Counted from the first letter of the stretch, positions 51,149-59,696 are shown. The stretch is DNA of 64,000 nt from B30-G6 sp963701385 (GCA_963701385.1 CAVOZW010000001.1:192965-256964), one strand, 5' to 3'. The notes: generated by a model not told the origin, from the letters alone. Numbers and translations are program-made.

Positions 51149-51481
51149 ATGATCGCATATTGTGGACTTAACTGTTCAAAGTGTGAAGCATATATTGCAA
51201 CACAGGAGAACGATGATCAAAAACGGGAAGAGACTGCTCAAATATGGTCAAAACTTTATATGGTAGAAATCAATCCTGATCAAATCAACTGTGATGGCTG
51301 TAAATCGGATGGTGCAAAATTTTTCCACTGTGCAGCCTGTGATATTCGCCAGTGTTGCCTATCAATGGTTGTAGATAATTGCGCAGTTTGTGAAGAATAC
51401 ATCTGCAAAAAGCTATCCAGCTTTATCAAACTGGCCCCGAAGGCAGGTGCAGAACTCGAAAATATTCGAATTGCACAATAA
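51149..51481 (+). CDS. DUF3795 cysteine-rich protein
   Basis: 110 residues starting MIAYCGLNCSKCEAYIATQ, the DUF3795 pattern, with further Cys in NCDGC, FHCAACDIRQCC, NCAVCEEYIC. The many CxxC pairs suggest zinc or Fe-S binding. AGGGGAG lies about 9 nt upstream. Isolated small genes of this family are common in anaerobes; the role is unknown. Confidence 0.85.
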   Translation: MIAYCGLNCSKCEAYIATQENDDQKREETAQIWSKLYMVEINPDQINCDGCKSDGAKFFHCAACDIRQCCLSMVVDNCAVCEEYICKKLSSFIKLAPKAGAELENIRIAQ

Positions 51482-51546
51482 AGCTATAGAATTTATTTAT
51501 GATATCCTTACTACCTATGAACTTTTCTGTACAACCACTCACAAAG

Positions 51547-51705
51547 AAAATAGATAAGATCATACGTCTTTGAAAGGAAAGAACAGGCCGAGGATGGGTC
51601 AACTCAAATATAGATTTGGAAATAAGTTTCAGATCAGGTGTGATTCAGATGCATTATAAGATGCATACATTATTTGGATAGCGAAGTCAAGAAATGGGTT
51701 TCTCA
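51547..51705 (+). repeat. Diverged repeat pair (family F), copy 1
   Basis: Shares GAT.ATACGTCTTT.GAAAGG.AAGAAC, TTCAGATCA.TTGTGATT and ACATTATTTGG.TAG.GAAGTCAAGAAAT with 56873-57030, in the same order. It contains no frame of note. Bases 51482-51823 hold nothing else. Confidence 0.5.
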
Positions 51706-51823
51706 GCGGTACATATGGAGAAACACCTAACATTTTGGTATTTAGAAAAATTTTGCCGATAAGCTGGAGATGTCGGCCGATTTCCTTCGAGAAAGCTAAA
51801 ACACAATATCTTGAATGGTGCGT

Positions 51824-53080
51824 TTATTTTACAAAGGCTGTTTGTAGCACTTCAATGATGCGTTCTTTTTTAAAAGGGGATTCAAGGATATTTTCATTCG
51901 CGTCTTTTAGAATACGATCCAAGTCATGCCAAAAGGCATACATTTTAAACTTATCATCACGATGGATGCCCATGGCATTAGCTACCAAATTGACATAGTT
52001 GGCGACTTCGAAATCAAATCGTTCCTCTTCGGCTGCAAATGTTTGTCCGCAATAATGACATATCGTCACCAAACGCTCAGCACCGGTTTTTGCAGCTTCT
52101 TTTAAACGATCTTCACGAAATTGGGCGCAACTTTCTGGAAACCAGCTGATGGCTCCGCTGCCACAACAGGATGTTTGCTTGCCGTGATGTTCCATCTCAT
52201 TGAGCGTAACTCCTGGTATTTGCTGTAAAACCTCACGAGGTCCATTGAGATCTAATTCAGTGTAGGCCGATTTGCAGGGTTCATGGAGGGTAACTGTTCC
52301 GGCCGAAGCATCGGAAAGTTTAAGTCTGTTCATGTTTCCAGCCAGATACTGTGGGAAAGACAATGTCTTGAAAGGCACATCCACCGCAGATAAAATGCCT
52401 TTATAAAAGCGACACTGACAAGTTGGACACCAGAGTATGACAGCCTCAGGTTCAAAGCCGGAGATGGCAGCAACAAGTGTTTGCGCTCTTCGGCTCCCCT
52501 CGTCGATATCACCTAAGAAAAATAAGCTGTCGCCGCAACAATAATCCAACCCGGGAAGAAATGCGTAATCATCACCAACAGCATCCATGATATCCAATGC
52601 GTTGAGAATTTTTTCAGGTTGGAAATACACATTGCAACCAGGAAAGAAAACATAACGGGCCTGCTGTTTGTTGCTTGGTTTGGTGATTTTGCTGTAATCC
52701 GACCCCGAAACCTGAACGCTTGCAAGAACCCGATGGGTGCTGTCGGGTTCCATAGCGTCTCCATAGGCTCTATTTGCAAGTCCTTTTGAAATATATTCAC
52801 CCTTGATGAGTTCGTTGATCAGCATTGGGTTAAGATCTTCTGGACACATTTCCGCCGTGCACTTGAAACATTCCATACAGGCAAACGCTTTGGTATACGC
52901 CCGTTGATTAGGCATCCCGCTCTCCATGAAATCAAATACGTTTTCTTGGATTTCTTGAGCGGAAACATCTCTCATTTCAGTGTAGGGCAAAATCGGGCAC
53001 CCTTCAGCACAAAACCCACATTGTATGCAGTTTTCAAGGAAACGTTGTTTTTCCTTGCCGTAGTGATCAAATATCGTCAT
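51824..53080 (-). CDS. CCG-domain (heterodisulfide reductase-like) iron-sulfur oxidoreductase
   Basis: About 418 residues. Two [4Fe-4S] sites near the N-terminus (CIQCGFCAEGCP; CMECFKCTAEMCP) are followed by two CCG repeats (LDYCCGDSLF; TSCCGSGAISWFP), the HdrD/GlpC plan. CCG domains bind a [4Fe-4S] cluster that can cleave disulfides. No flavoprotein or membrane partner is adjacent, so electron donor and acceptor are unknown. ATG 53080 is used; TTG 53107 is an alternative. Confidence 0.87.
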   Translation of the reverse strand: MTIFDHYGKEKQRFLENCIQCGFCAEGCPILPYTEMRDVSAQEIQENVFDFMESGMPNQRAYTKAFACMECFKCTAEMCPEDLNPMLINELIKGEYISKGLANRAYGDAMEPDSTHRVLASVQVSGSDYSKITKPSNKQQARYVFFPGCNVYFQPEKILNALDIMDAVGDDYAFLPGLDYCCGDSLFFLGDIDEGSRRAQTLVAAISGFEPEAVILWCPTCQCRFYKGILSAVDVPFKTLSFPQYLAGNMNRLKLSDASAGTVTLHEPCKSAYTELDLNGPREVLQQIPGVTLNEMEHHGKQTSCCGSGAISWFPESCAQFREDRLKEAAKTGAERLVTICHYCGQTFAAEEERFDFEVANYVNLVANAMGIHRDDKFKMYAFWHDLDRILKDANENILESPFKKERIIEVLQTAFVK

Positions 53081-53251
53081 TCGGTTTTTTCTTTTTAGCA
53101 CCAACAAAGGTTAATACACATCATATCAACATATTGTGGTTGCAAATAAACATGCAAGATAAAGATAGCAGTTACAATTTTGTGCCGATTTCAGATATCA
53201 TCAAAATCCCAACCTTTTCACCTCAAGTAGCTGTGAAGGTTAGTAATTTAA

Positions 53252-53544
53252 TTTGGATCATCTCCAAAAGAGTTGATCCAAATTAAGGATTCAAGGATTC
53301 CAGGGGTCCAGGGTTCGAGTGAGATGAAGTGAGGCATTAGCTGAATGCTTAAGAATTATAAAGAGTTATTGGAAACGCAGACGATGATATCCGGTGATCT
53401 GGATTATATGAAGAAGGAAAAGCTTCAGGAATTAAGAGAGGAACTCGGTGATGTAGAGAGAATGATAAAAGCGATGATCAAATCACTGGAAAACAAACAC
53501 TTGAATCCTTGAATCCTGGACTCCTTGAACCCTTTCTCCCAACT
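53252..53544 (+). mobile_element. MITE-like element carrying a 55-residue frame, copy 1
   Basis: Starts with the hairpin TTTGGATCA/TGATCCAAA (53252-53282), then AAGGATTCAAGGATTCCAGG..., ends ...CTTGAATCCTTGAATCCTGG and CCTTGAACCC, the inverted counterpart. Nearly identical over its whole length to 58997-59289. The matching right-hand hairpin of copy 2 is broken here after CTCCCAACT, and an IS110 element follows within about 20 bp. Confidence 0.7.
53345..53512 (+). CDS. Small helical protein inside the MITE-like element, copy 1
   Basis: 55 residues, ATG to TGA, beginning MLKNYKELLETQTMISGDLDY and ending KSLENKHLNP. It is a charged helix-turn-helix hairpin with regular Leu/Met spacing. The frame's last codons are read from the right terminal repeat (CACTTGAATCCTTGA). 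The copy at 59090 differs in only a few residues, all mild (Glu/Asp, Ile/Leu, Asn/Ser, Asn/Asp), which suggests constraint or a recent copy. No known family. Confidence 0.45.
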   Translation: MLKNYKELLETQTMISGDLDYMKKEKLQELREELGDVERMIKAMIKSLENKHLNP

Positions 53545-53563
53545 AACCCCCATGCCCCGGCAG

Positions 53564-55029
53564 GGGCACAACGAAGGACGAAAATATTGAAATAGATGAA
53601 CGGATCACGGTATTCTCCTGAAGGCTAAATATAAACATATCAAAAATCAGGAGGAATACCATGACCCGAACAGATGATAGCAAAATTATTGAGATTGTAC
53701 ACCCGATTTGTTGTGGATTGGATATTCATAAGAAAAAAATATCGGCCTGTATCATTTCTCCACAAAAAAGCAAACCAGACCACTGCGAGGTCAAGGAGTT
53801 TGGGACATTTACTGATGAATTGCAGCGATTGCGATCATGGTTACTTGAGAATGAATGTCCCGTTGTGTCTATGGAGAGCACAGGCATCTATTGGCGCCCT
53901 GTCCACAATGTATTAGAGGGAGCTGTTCAAGTGATTTTGGTGAATGCACGGGACATCAAGAATGTTCCTGGTCGTAAAACTGATATTGGCGACAGCAAGT
54001 GGCTTGCCGGGTTGCTGCAACATGGTCTTTTGCGAGGCAGCTTTATACCCCCCAAAGCTGTGAGACAATGGCGAGATTTGACCAGGTTGCGCAGGAAGTA
54101 TGTTCAAACATTGGCTGATTATAAAAAGCGGACCCAGAAGCTTTTTGAGTCCTCCAACATTAAGATTGATTCAGTGGTCTCGGATCTTTTTGGTGTTACC
54201 GGGCGCAACCTGATGAATTTGCTATTATCTGATGCACAACAATTGAGCCTATCAGATATTGAGGGTTGTGTTCGGGGAAAGCTTAAAGGCAAAGAACACG
54301 AGTTATGCCGGTCCATACAAGGTTTTTTTACTGATCATCATCGGTTTATTTTGAAGCGACTTTTGAAGATGGTTAGCATGCTTGAAAATGAAATCGCGGG
54401 ATTCGATCAGCAAATCCAACTCCTGATGGCAGATCAAAAAGAACTGCTTGGACGGATGAAAAAAGCCGCCGGCATTTCTGATGTTTCGGCTCGTGATATT
54501 TTGGCTGAGATTGGTCCTGACATGAGCAGCTTTCCGACAGACACATCCATTGTATCCTGGAGTGGATTATGCCCCGGCAACAATGAGAGTGCAGGAAAGC
54601 GCAAAAGTGGCCGAAGTCCTGTGAGGAAGCACTATTTGAAAACCATAATGGTCGAGGTGGCATGGGCTGCGATAAAGAAAAAAGACTCATACTTCAAAGA
54701 TAAGTATTACCGCCTCAAGACGCGTCGGGGTGCTAAACGAGCGATTGTAGCAGTTGCTCACCGGATACTTCTTGGGATTTATCATGTCATAAAGGATGGC
54801 GTTGAGTTTCGTGACCTTGGAGCGGATTATTTGACTGAACGGAATAAAACGCAAAAGATTTCATACTTACGAAAGCAAGCTCAATTAATGGGGTACAAAT
54901 TGATTGAACAAACAACATAAAAGTATTTTACAAAAAAAAGACGGATGTTGCTATTCATTATGGAGGTCGATTCACAACTGAAGCCACGAGCGCGTCAACT
55001 AACATGACCGATCAGCTGGGCACAACGAA
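53564..55029 (+). mobile_element. IS110-family insertion sequence
   Basis: The transposase at 53661 sits between two copies of GGGCACAACGAA (53564-53575 and 55018-55029). This gives an element of about 1.45 kb, normal for IS110. There are no obvious terminal inverted repeats, also normal. One of the two non-coding flanks (53576-53660 or 54921-55017) should encode the guide (bridge) RNA known for this family. The exact ends are inferred from the repeat only. Confidence 0.6.
53661..54920 (+). CDS. IS110-family transposase
   Basis: 419 residues. The N-terminal RuvC-like DEDD domain has CGLDIHKKKISACI, MESTGIYWRPV and VNARDIKNVPGRKTDIGDSKWLA. The C-terminal Transposase_20 domain has AAGISDVSARDILAEIG, SWSGLCPGNNESAGKRKSGRSPVRKHYLK with the catalytic Ser region. 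Intact, with GGAGG before ATG 53661. Family members recombine DNA under guidance of an element-encoded RNA. Confidence 0.92.
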   Translation: MTRTDDSKIIEIVHPICCGLDIHKKKISACIISPQKSKPDHCEVKEFGTFTDELQRLRSWLLENECPVVSMESTGIYWRPVHNVLEGAVQVILVNARDIKNVPGRKTDIGDSKWLAGLLQHGLLRGSFIPPKAVRQWRDLTRLRRKYVQTLADYKKRTQKLFESSNIKIDSVVSDLFGVTGRNLMNLLLSDAQQLSLSDIEGCVRGKLKGKEHELCRSIQGFFTDHHRFILKRLLKMVSMLENEIAGFDQQIQLLMADQKELLGRMKKAAGISDVSARDILAEIGPDMSSFPTDTSIVSWSGLCPGNNESAGKRKSGRSPVRKHYLKTIMVEVAWAAIKKKDSYFKDKYYRLKTRRGAKRAIVAVAHRILLGIYHVIKDGVEFRDLGADYLTERNKTQKISYLRKQAQLMGYKLIEQTT

Positions 55030-55118
55030 TTGTTGGCTCCTCAAAAGAGACCACGTATATAAAAATTACATTCCAAGCTGATTACAGATAATGAATAGAA
55101 TATGCTAAAAATCAGAGA

Positions 55119-55152
55119 TCTCCCAATAGCTATTTTCATATAAATTGGGAGA
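55119..55152 (-). terminator. TCTCCCAAT hairpin after the thioredoxin-like gene
   Basis: TCTCCCAAT (55119-55127) pairs with ATTGGGAGA (55144-55152). Related hairpins end the MITE-like elements and tspO. Placed 20 bp past the stop of the gene at 55172, it may act as its terminator, though the T run is interrupted. Confidence 0.4.
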
Positions 55153-55171
55153 AGATCCTTTAATTTTAAGA

Positions 55172-55753
55172 TTATATTTCTTTAGCTCTTTCCAAATACA
55201 TTTCCAACATTTTTCGATTTTCTCTTTGGTTCCAATCTATAGGCTGGTTTCCTGCTTCTGTATAAATCACCTCTTCACAAGCACCGTTTATGAAGATTAA
55301 TGTTGCGGGGGCGGGTTTGTCCGTTTCTGGTTCAGGAGTTTTGAACATTATTTCATCTTCAAATTGCTTTTCAGTCAACCATAACATAGGATACTGTGGT
55401 CTTACTATTATTTTTGTAACGATCCATTTCATTAAAAATTTGGGTACGTAATCGACGGAAGCCGCAACTACGGTCAACCCTTTATCTTTATATTGGTCGT
55501 ACACATCTTTTAAATGTATTAAGTATTTTAATGAAGCTATGTTGGGAAAAGCAACTACGAAAAACGCGATTTTCCCTTTATTGAGATGTTGGTAGATATT
55601 TGTTTTTTCACCCCTGCCCAGATCCTCTACAAGGATGTCAAGTTCTTCAGCATAAAAATAGGTACCAGCAACCGATGTAGCTTCACACACCGTAAATATA
55701 GATAGAAATGAAATGAATAATACAAGCATCATAAGTAGTTTATTCTCATGCAT
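55172..55753 (-). CDS. Exported thioredoxin-fold protein without CxxC
   Basis: About 193 residues. It has a signal peptide (LLMMLVLFISFLSIFTVCEA) and a TlpA/redoxin-like fold (GKIAFFVVAFPNIASLKYLIHLKDVYDQYKDKGLTVVAASVDY, PAPATLIFINGACEEVIYTEAG). The active-site CxxC expected after the first strand is absent: the position reads FPNIAS. So a redox role is unlikely and a binding or decayed function is possible. AGGAGG sits just before ATG 55753. Confidence 0.65.
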   Translation of the reverse strand: MHENKLLMMLVLFISFLSIFTVCEATSVAGTYFYAEELDILVEDLGRGEKTNIYQHLNKGKIAFFVVAFPNIASLKYLIHLKDVYDQYKDKGLTVVAASVDYVPKFLMKWIVTKIIVRPQYPMLWLTEKQFEDEIMFKTPEPETDKPAPATLIFINGACEEVIYTEAGNQPIDWNQRENRKMLEMYLERAKEI

Positions 55754-55885
55754 AAAACCCCCTCCTATCAAAATTCCTTAAATACACTCGTAATTACGCT
55801 ACAGAATATCAAAGAAAAATAATCCAGCAATCCAGGCAAAAAAATAAATCCAAAATACAAAGACACGAGTCAATATATTGTGCCT

Positions 55886-55953
55886 TGAACCGCAACAGCG
55901 AGCGCATTCCCCGTAGCAAGCTACGGGGAATGCGCTCGCTGTTGCGGTTCAAG
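55886..55953. repeat. Perfect 68-bp palindrome (family C, copy 3)
   Basis: 33-bp arms (55886-55918 and 55921-55953) with a 2-nt centre AA and no mismatch. It begins TTGAACCGCAACAGCGAGCG and ends with its complement. It is the full-length form of family C; other copies keep the right arm and vary on the left. Nothing else is seen in 55954-56299. Confidence 0.85.
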
Positions 55954-56299
55954 ACTACGCTAATAAATACTCAAACAGGAAATAGTGATTGATGGAGATA
56001 AGACCAACTGTCTGATCAGATAGTTTTTTATACCTGATATGATTTGGACATCTTGGTCACATGATTCTACTTGGATTTCTCTTCTATCCTGAATCATATA
56101 TGTCTTCCCTTGGATTCCATTGCCTGGAACCTCTCTTACAACTGTGATTATTTTCGCACATCGCTAATTTTTCTGTTACCTGATATCTACCGAATCGTTT
56201 GAGAGATATCAACGGTCTTGTCGTGTTGTATCCATGACATTTTTGCATATATATCAAGACATAGAGCTCTTGGAAAAATTGCGCCTTGGTAGCATATTA

Positions 56300-56674
56300 T
56301 TATTTCTTTGTGGTCAGCATTAGACTAATTATTGATTTATCGGACTGACCTGTACCGATATTAACAATCACATGGTTAGATCCTTTTTCACTCATAAGCC
56401 CTGAATGCCCCTGTGACTGGGTTTCATTCGTGATTGTCCAGCCGTTAGCAAGTAATTCATTTTTATAAAACTCGAATATCTGATCCAGGTTGTCGTTAGA
56501 TTCCATCGTCACCATAACTGTTCCAGAAGCGCTAATGGTTTGGGCGATAGTGGCTCCGGGATAAGGTGAAGAGACCTCCATCATCTCTTGGGGATATTCC
56601 ATCCCAGCCAAAACCACATTTATAGAGAGGGAAAAAACCACTAAAAAAGCACAACTAATAATATTTTTTGACAT
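56300..56674 (-). CDS. Small exported protein of unknown function
   Basis: 124 residues with a signal peptide (CAFLVVFSLSINVVLAG). The mature part begins SSPYPGATIAQTISASGTVMVTMESNDNLDQIFEFYKNELLANGW and continues with strands, which resembles small secreted proteins that carry a PYPGA motif followed by a helix-strand unit. AGGAGG lies 5 nt before ATG 56674. Function unknown. Confidence 0.65.
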   Translation of the reverse strand: MSKNIISCAFLVVFSLSINVVLAGMEYPQEMMEVSSPYPGATIAQTISASGTVMVTMESNDNLDQIFEFYKNELLANGWTITNETQSQGHSGLMSEKGSNHVIVNIGTGQSDKSIISLMLTTKK

Positions 56675-56872
56675 AATGACCTCCTATTTTAAATTAATTA
56701 TTTACTCTTATTTCAACCGCCAACGTTACAGCTTTTCAAATAGCATTCCTCATCAACTGCCATAAGAAGTGAATATCTCTTGACATCGGCACTGAGGATG
56801 GTTCTAAGATTTCTCGCAATTTTTTAGTAGTGAGGCATGGTGATTGCCTCGTTTCAAAATATTGAAGTTTAT

Positions 56873-57030
56873 AGAAGATGATACGTCTTTAGAAAGGTAA
56901 GAACTGGTCCAGGTTGAATTCAAGTCAGCCCAAGAATAAAAATACAGCTTCAGATCATTTGTGATTTGGATGCAATGTAAGGTACATACATGATTTGGTA
57001 GGGAGGGTCAAGAAATCGGTGATTTCATCA
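56873..57030 (+). repeat. Diverged repeat pair (family F), copy 2
   Basis: Counterpart of 51547-51705 in the same orientation, with scattered substitutions and small gaps. It occupies part of the gene-free 56675-57087, where nothing else is seen. Confidence 0.5.
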
Positions 57031-57087
57031 GGATTATCAGTATATCCGATCTATTGCCTGTGATTTAGAGATCAATATTTCTGTAGT

Positions 57088-57345
57088 TTGACCCTATATC
57101 GTAATACGTATTTACATTTCAACTCGAAAACATTAAAGAATAGATCATGCGAAACACTAAAACTACAGGACTTTTTTAGTGTTTTTGATATACCTGATTT
57201 CCTCTATCCTTGGATCGATCGTTTCTTCGAAGAAATCGAAATCGAGTTGGTTAAGCGCCTGACGATCAAACCATTGACCCTTAAAGAAATCAATCGAGCC
57301 TTCTCATCAGAGGTAAAAGCCGATTTTTCGAGTGACGAAGTTTAA
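57088..57345 (+). pseudogene. N-terminal gene fragment fused onto an oxidoreductase remnant
   Basis: An 85-codon frame from TTG with no ribosome site. Residues about 29-72 (FFSVFDIPDFLYPWIDRFF to LKEINRAF) look like real protein, but the last 12 residues come from the out-of-frame start of the MDR remnant. The parent family was not identified. It overlaps the next frame by 14 bp. Confidence 0.4.
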
Positions 57346-58063
57346 ACCCGGTGACGAAGTTTTCTACATGATGGCGCTTTTTACCCGCCCAGGCGCCTTT
57401 GCCGAATATAATCTCGTCGATCAGAGCATCGTGGCGTTGAAACCTAAAAACATTAGCCATTTCGAGGCTGCCAGTTTGCCACTGGTCTTTAACACCGCTT
57501 ACGGATGCCTTATTGAACGGGCTCGTTTGCATGTTGGAGAATCGGTCCTGATACATGCCGCGGCCGGCGGTGTCGGGTCCATCGCTGTCCAGCTTGCCAG
57601 AGCCTCCGGAGCCTACGTCTTTGCTACTTGCAGCACCGGGAGCATCAAATTCGTAAAGAGCCTTGGAGCAGACCGGGTTATTGACTACAAGAAGGAGAGC
57701 TACGAAAGCGTCATCAATGACGAGACAAATGGCACGGGCGTCGATGTCGTCTTGGATACCATCGGAGAAAACACCCTCGAACGAAGCCCATATTTGATGA
57801 AAAACCATGGTCGGATTGTGTCTATTGTAGATATTGCCGCAAAGCAGTCGTTGTTAGAGGCTTGGGGGCGGAACATAACGATTCATTTCTTCTTTGTCGA
57901 GCCAACCGCCCACAAGATGGAGGTTCTGCGCGATCTCGTCGAACGCGGTGAGATTCGTCCGGTTGTGAACTGTATCATGCCTCTCACCCAGGTTGGAGAG
58001 GCGCAGTTGCGTCAAGAACAGGGTGGGATACAAGGCAAGATTGTGTTCGATACGAGCAAGTAG
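57332..58063 (+). pseudogene. 5'-truncated MDR (quinone oxidoreductase-like) gene
   Basis: 243 codons matching the medium-chain dehydrogenase/reductase family from TKFKPGDEVFYM onward, with the cofactor motif HAAAGGVGSIAVQLARASGA and FATCSTGSIKFVKSLGADRVIDY intact. The first about 75 residues (the GroES-like substrate domain start) are missing, replaced by the unrelated fragment at 57088. The codon use and higher G+C differ from neighbours, which suggests import and breakage. Not expected to be functional. Confidence 0.65.
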
Positions 58064-58185
58064 GCAGATTTTGATTGGAGTGACAAAATCAACCCCACAA
58101 CATCCTGGGGAACGATCGAAAAGAACGTGACTATATGCACTAGCCAATTAAGAGCTATTCAAACTGAGATATTTCCTTTTGATGT

Positions 58186-58854
58186 TTGATACGTGTACCA
58201 TCGAATGAGGAAGTCTGGATAAAGAAAGCCCTCGATATTGGTGCCTCAGGTATCATTGTACCGCAAGTAAAGACCATTGAGGACACGATAAAAGCGGTTC
58301 AGCTTTGTAAATATCCGCCTGATGGATTAAGAAGTGTTGGTATTTCAAGGGCTCAAGGGTATGGAACCAATTTTCAGGCCTACATTGACTCAGCCAACAC
58401 TGAAATTGCTGTAGTTATCCAAATAGAACATATAGATGCTATTGAAAATATCGAAGACATACTCACAGCCCCCGGCATTGATTGTCTATTTGTCGGACCG
58501 TATGATCTCTCTGCAAGTATGAACAGGACAGGCCTCATAGCAGATAAGGATGTTCAAAAAGCTATAGATCATGTTAAGGTATTCGCAGATAAAGCAAACG
58601 TTGCGCTTGGTATATTCGGTGCAACAACTGAAGCTGTTAAACCCTATATTGAAGAACCTCGCAGCAAGCTGCGAGGAATCTTCGACCGTAAGGAATTCTG
58701 TCTAATTTTGATTCGCTCGCTAACCCCGCGGCAAGCCACGGGGAATGCGCTCGCTGTTGCGGTTCAAAGTGGTTATACCTTAGTAGCCGTTGGCATAGAT
58801 ACCATGCTTATTGCCAGGGCAGTAAACGACATGGTTAAGTCTCTATACAGGTGA
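58186..58854 (+). pseudogene. 5'-truncated HpcH/HpaI aldolase gene with an in-frame repeat
   Basis: The frame starts within the family fold at IRVPSNEEVWIKKALDIGASGIIVPQ, so about 80 N-terminal residues, including the catalytic His region, are absent. IQIEHIDAIENI and FVGPYDLSASM carry the metal-binding Glu and Asp. Between VKPYIE and SGYTLVAVGID, which are adjacent in normal members, 38 extra codons come from a family C repeat and keep the frame open. The C-terminus (VAVGIDTMLIARAV) is normal. The truncation argues that the gene was already dead, or was one domain of a fusion. Confidence 0.65.
58654..58767 (+). repeat. Family C element inserted in frame in the aldolase
   Basis: 114 bp, exactly 38 codons. 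It contains one full hairpin CCTCGCAGC-AA-GCTGCGAGG, a spacer, a second hairpin (CCCCGCGGC-AA-GCCACGGGG) and the right arm AATGCGCTCGCTGTTGCGGTTCAA shared with 29670 and 55886. It thus looks like two family C units joined head to tail. Confidence 0.8.
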
Positions 58855-58996
58855 TGTTGTTTGATTAAGCAGGGAATATTTTCAAAGGCATGGCAAATAG
58901 CAGCGTCAGGTTGACGAGGAGAAATTTTATTCCAACATGCTGCTCGACGGTGCCCCGCATCTGATCGAACTGATGGCTGAAGCTAAAGTATTTAAT

Positions 58997-59306
58997 TTTG
59001 GATCATCTCCAAAAGAGTTGATCCAAATTAAGGATTCAAGGATTCCAGGGGTCCAGGGTTCGAGTGAGATGACGTGAGGCATCAGCTGAATGCTTAAGAA
59101 TTATAAAGAGTTATTGGAAACGCAGACGATGATATCCGGTGATCTGGATTATATGAAGAAGGAAAAGCTTCAGGAATTAAGAGATGAACTCGGTGATGTA
59201 GAGAGAATGCTAAAAGCGATGATCAAATCACTGGAAAGCAAACACTTGGATCCTTGAATCCTGGACTCCTTGAACCCTTTCTCCCAACTGATTGGGAGAA
59301 GATCCT
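58997..59306 (+). mobile_element. MITE-like element carrying a 55-residue frame, copy 2
   Basis: Near-identical to 53252-53544. It starts with TTTGGATCA/TGATCCAAA, then AAGGATTCAAGG ends inverted at ...CTTGGATCCTTGAATCCTGG, and it retains the right-hand hairpin CTTTCTCCCAA-ctga-TTGGGAGAAG that copy 1 lacks. Confidence 0.7.
59090..59257 (+). CDS. Small helical protein inside the MITE-like element, copy 2
   Basis: 55 residues, starting MLKNYKELLETQTMISGDLDY and ending KSLESKHLDP. It is the partner of the protein at 53345 and differs at about four positions, all conservative. There is no clear Shine-Dalgarno in either copy, so expression is uncertain. Confidence 0.45.
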   Translation: MLKNYKELLETQTMISGDLDYMKKEKLQELRDELGDVERMLKAMIKSLESKHLDP

Positions 59307-59588
59307 TAATTTTTAGTGCCAAGGTTTGGGTGAGCTCAGGGGTGAACTTCCTCTGCGCCACCCGACTATATCAGGATAATTTTCCCAATTGGAAAAGCTG
59401 TGATCTTTGTGACATCAGCATATTGGGATAAGCGGGTCTTATCTCCATGTATCATCAGTTCTGGACATAAAGCACAGAGTTTATAACCTTACCTACCCAA
59501 CAATTATAGCATTGACTTCCCAATTTACCTTCTTCCATTGCAACCTTAAAATCTAACGCTTTCTAATAGTTACCTTTTTTAACTTCCA

Positions 59589-59621
59589 ATATTATTGCAT
59601 GTTTTTTGCATGCAATAATAT
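59589..59621. repeat. A+T-rich perfect hairpin upstream of the DRR genes
   Basis: ATATTATTGCATG (59589-59601) pairs with CATGCAATAATAT (59609-59621) across a 7-nt T-rich loop. It lies 75 bp before the gene at 59697 and may be a terminator for an upstream transcript or an operator. The rest of 59307-59696 holds no gene. Confidence 0.5.
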
Positions 59622-59696
59622 GTTGACAAAGCCAAATCTGCTGATTTTTGCGAACTCAATTGACTTTAATTTCAGGGTATTCTAACGTGGCAATTT

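Noticed and set aside
53252..59306. Direct repeats that might form a CRISPR array
   Set aside because: Copies are about 290 bp, far apart and carry a frame; no regular spacers and no cas genes.
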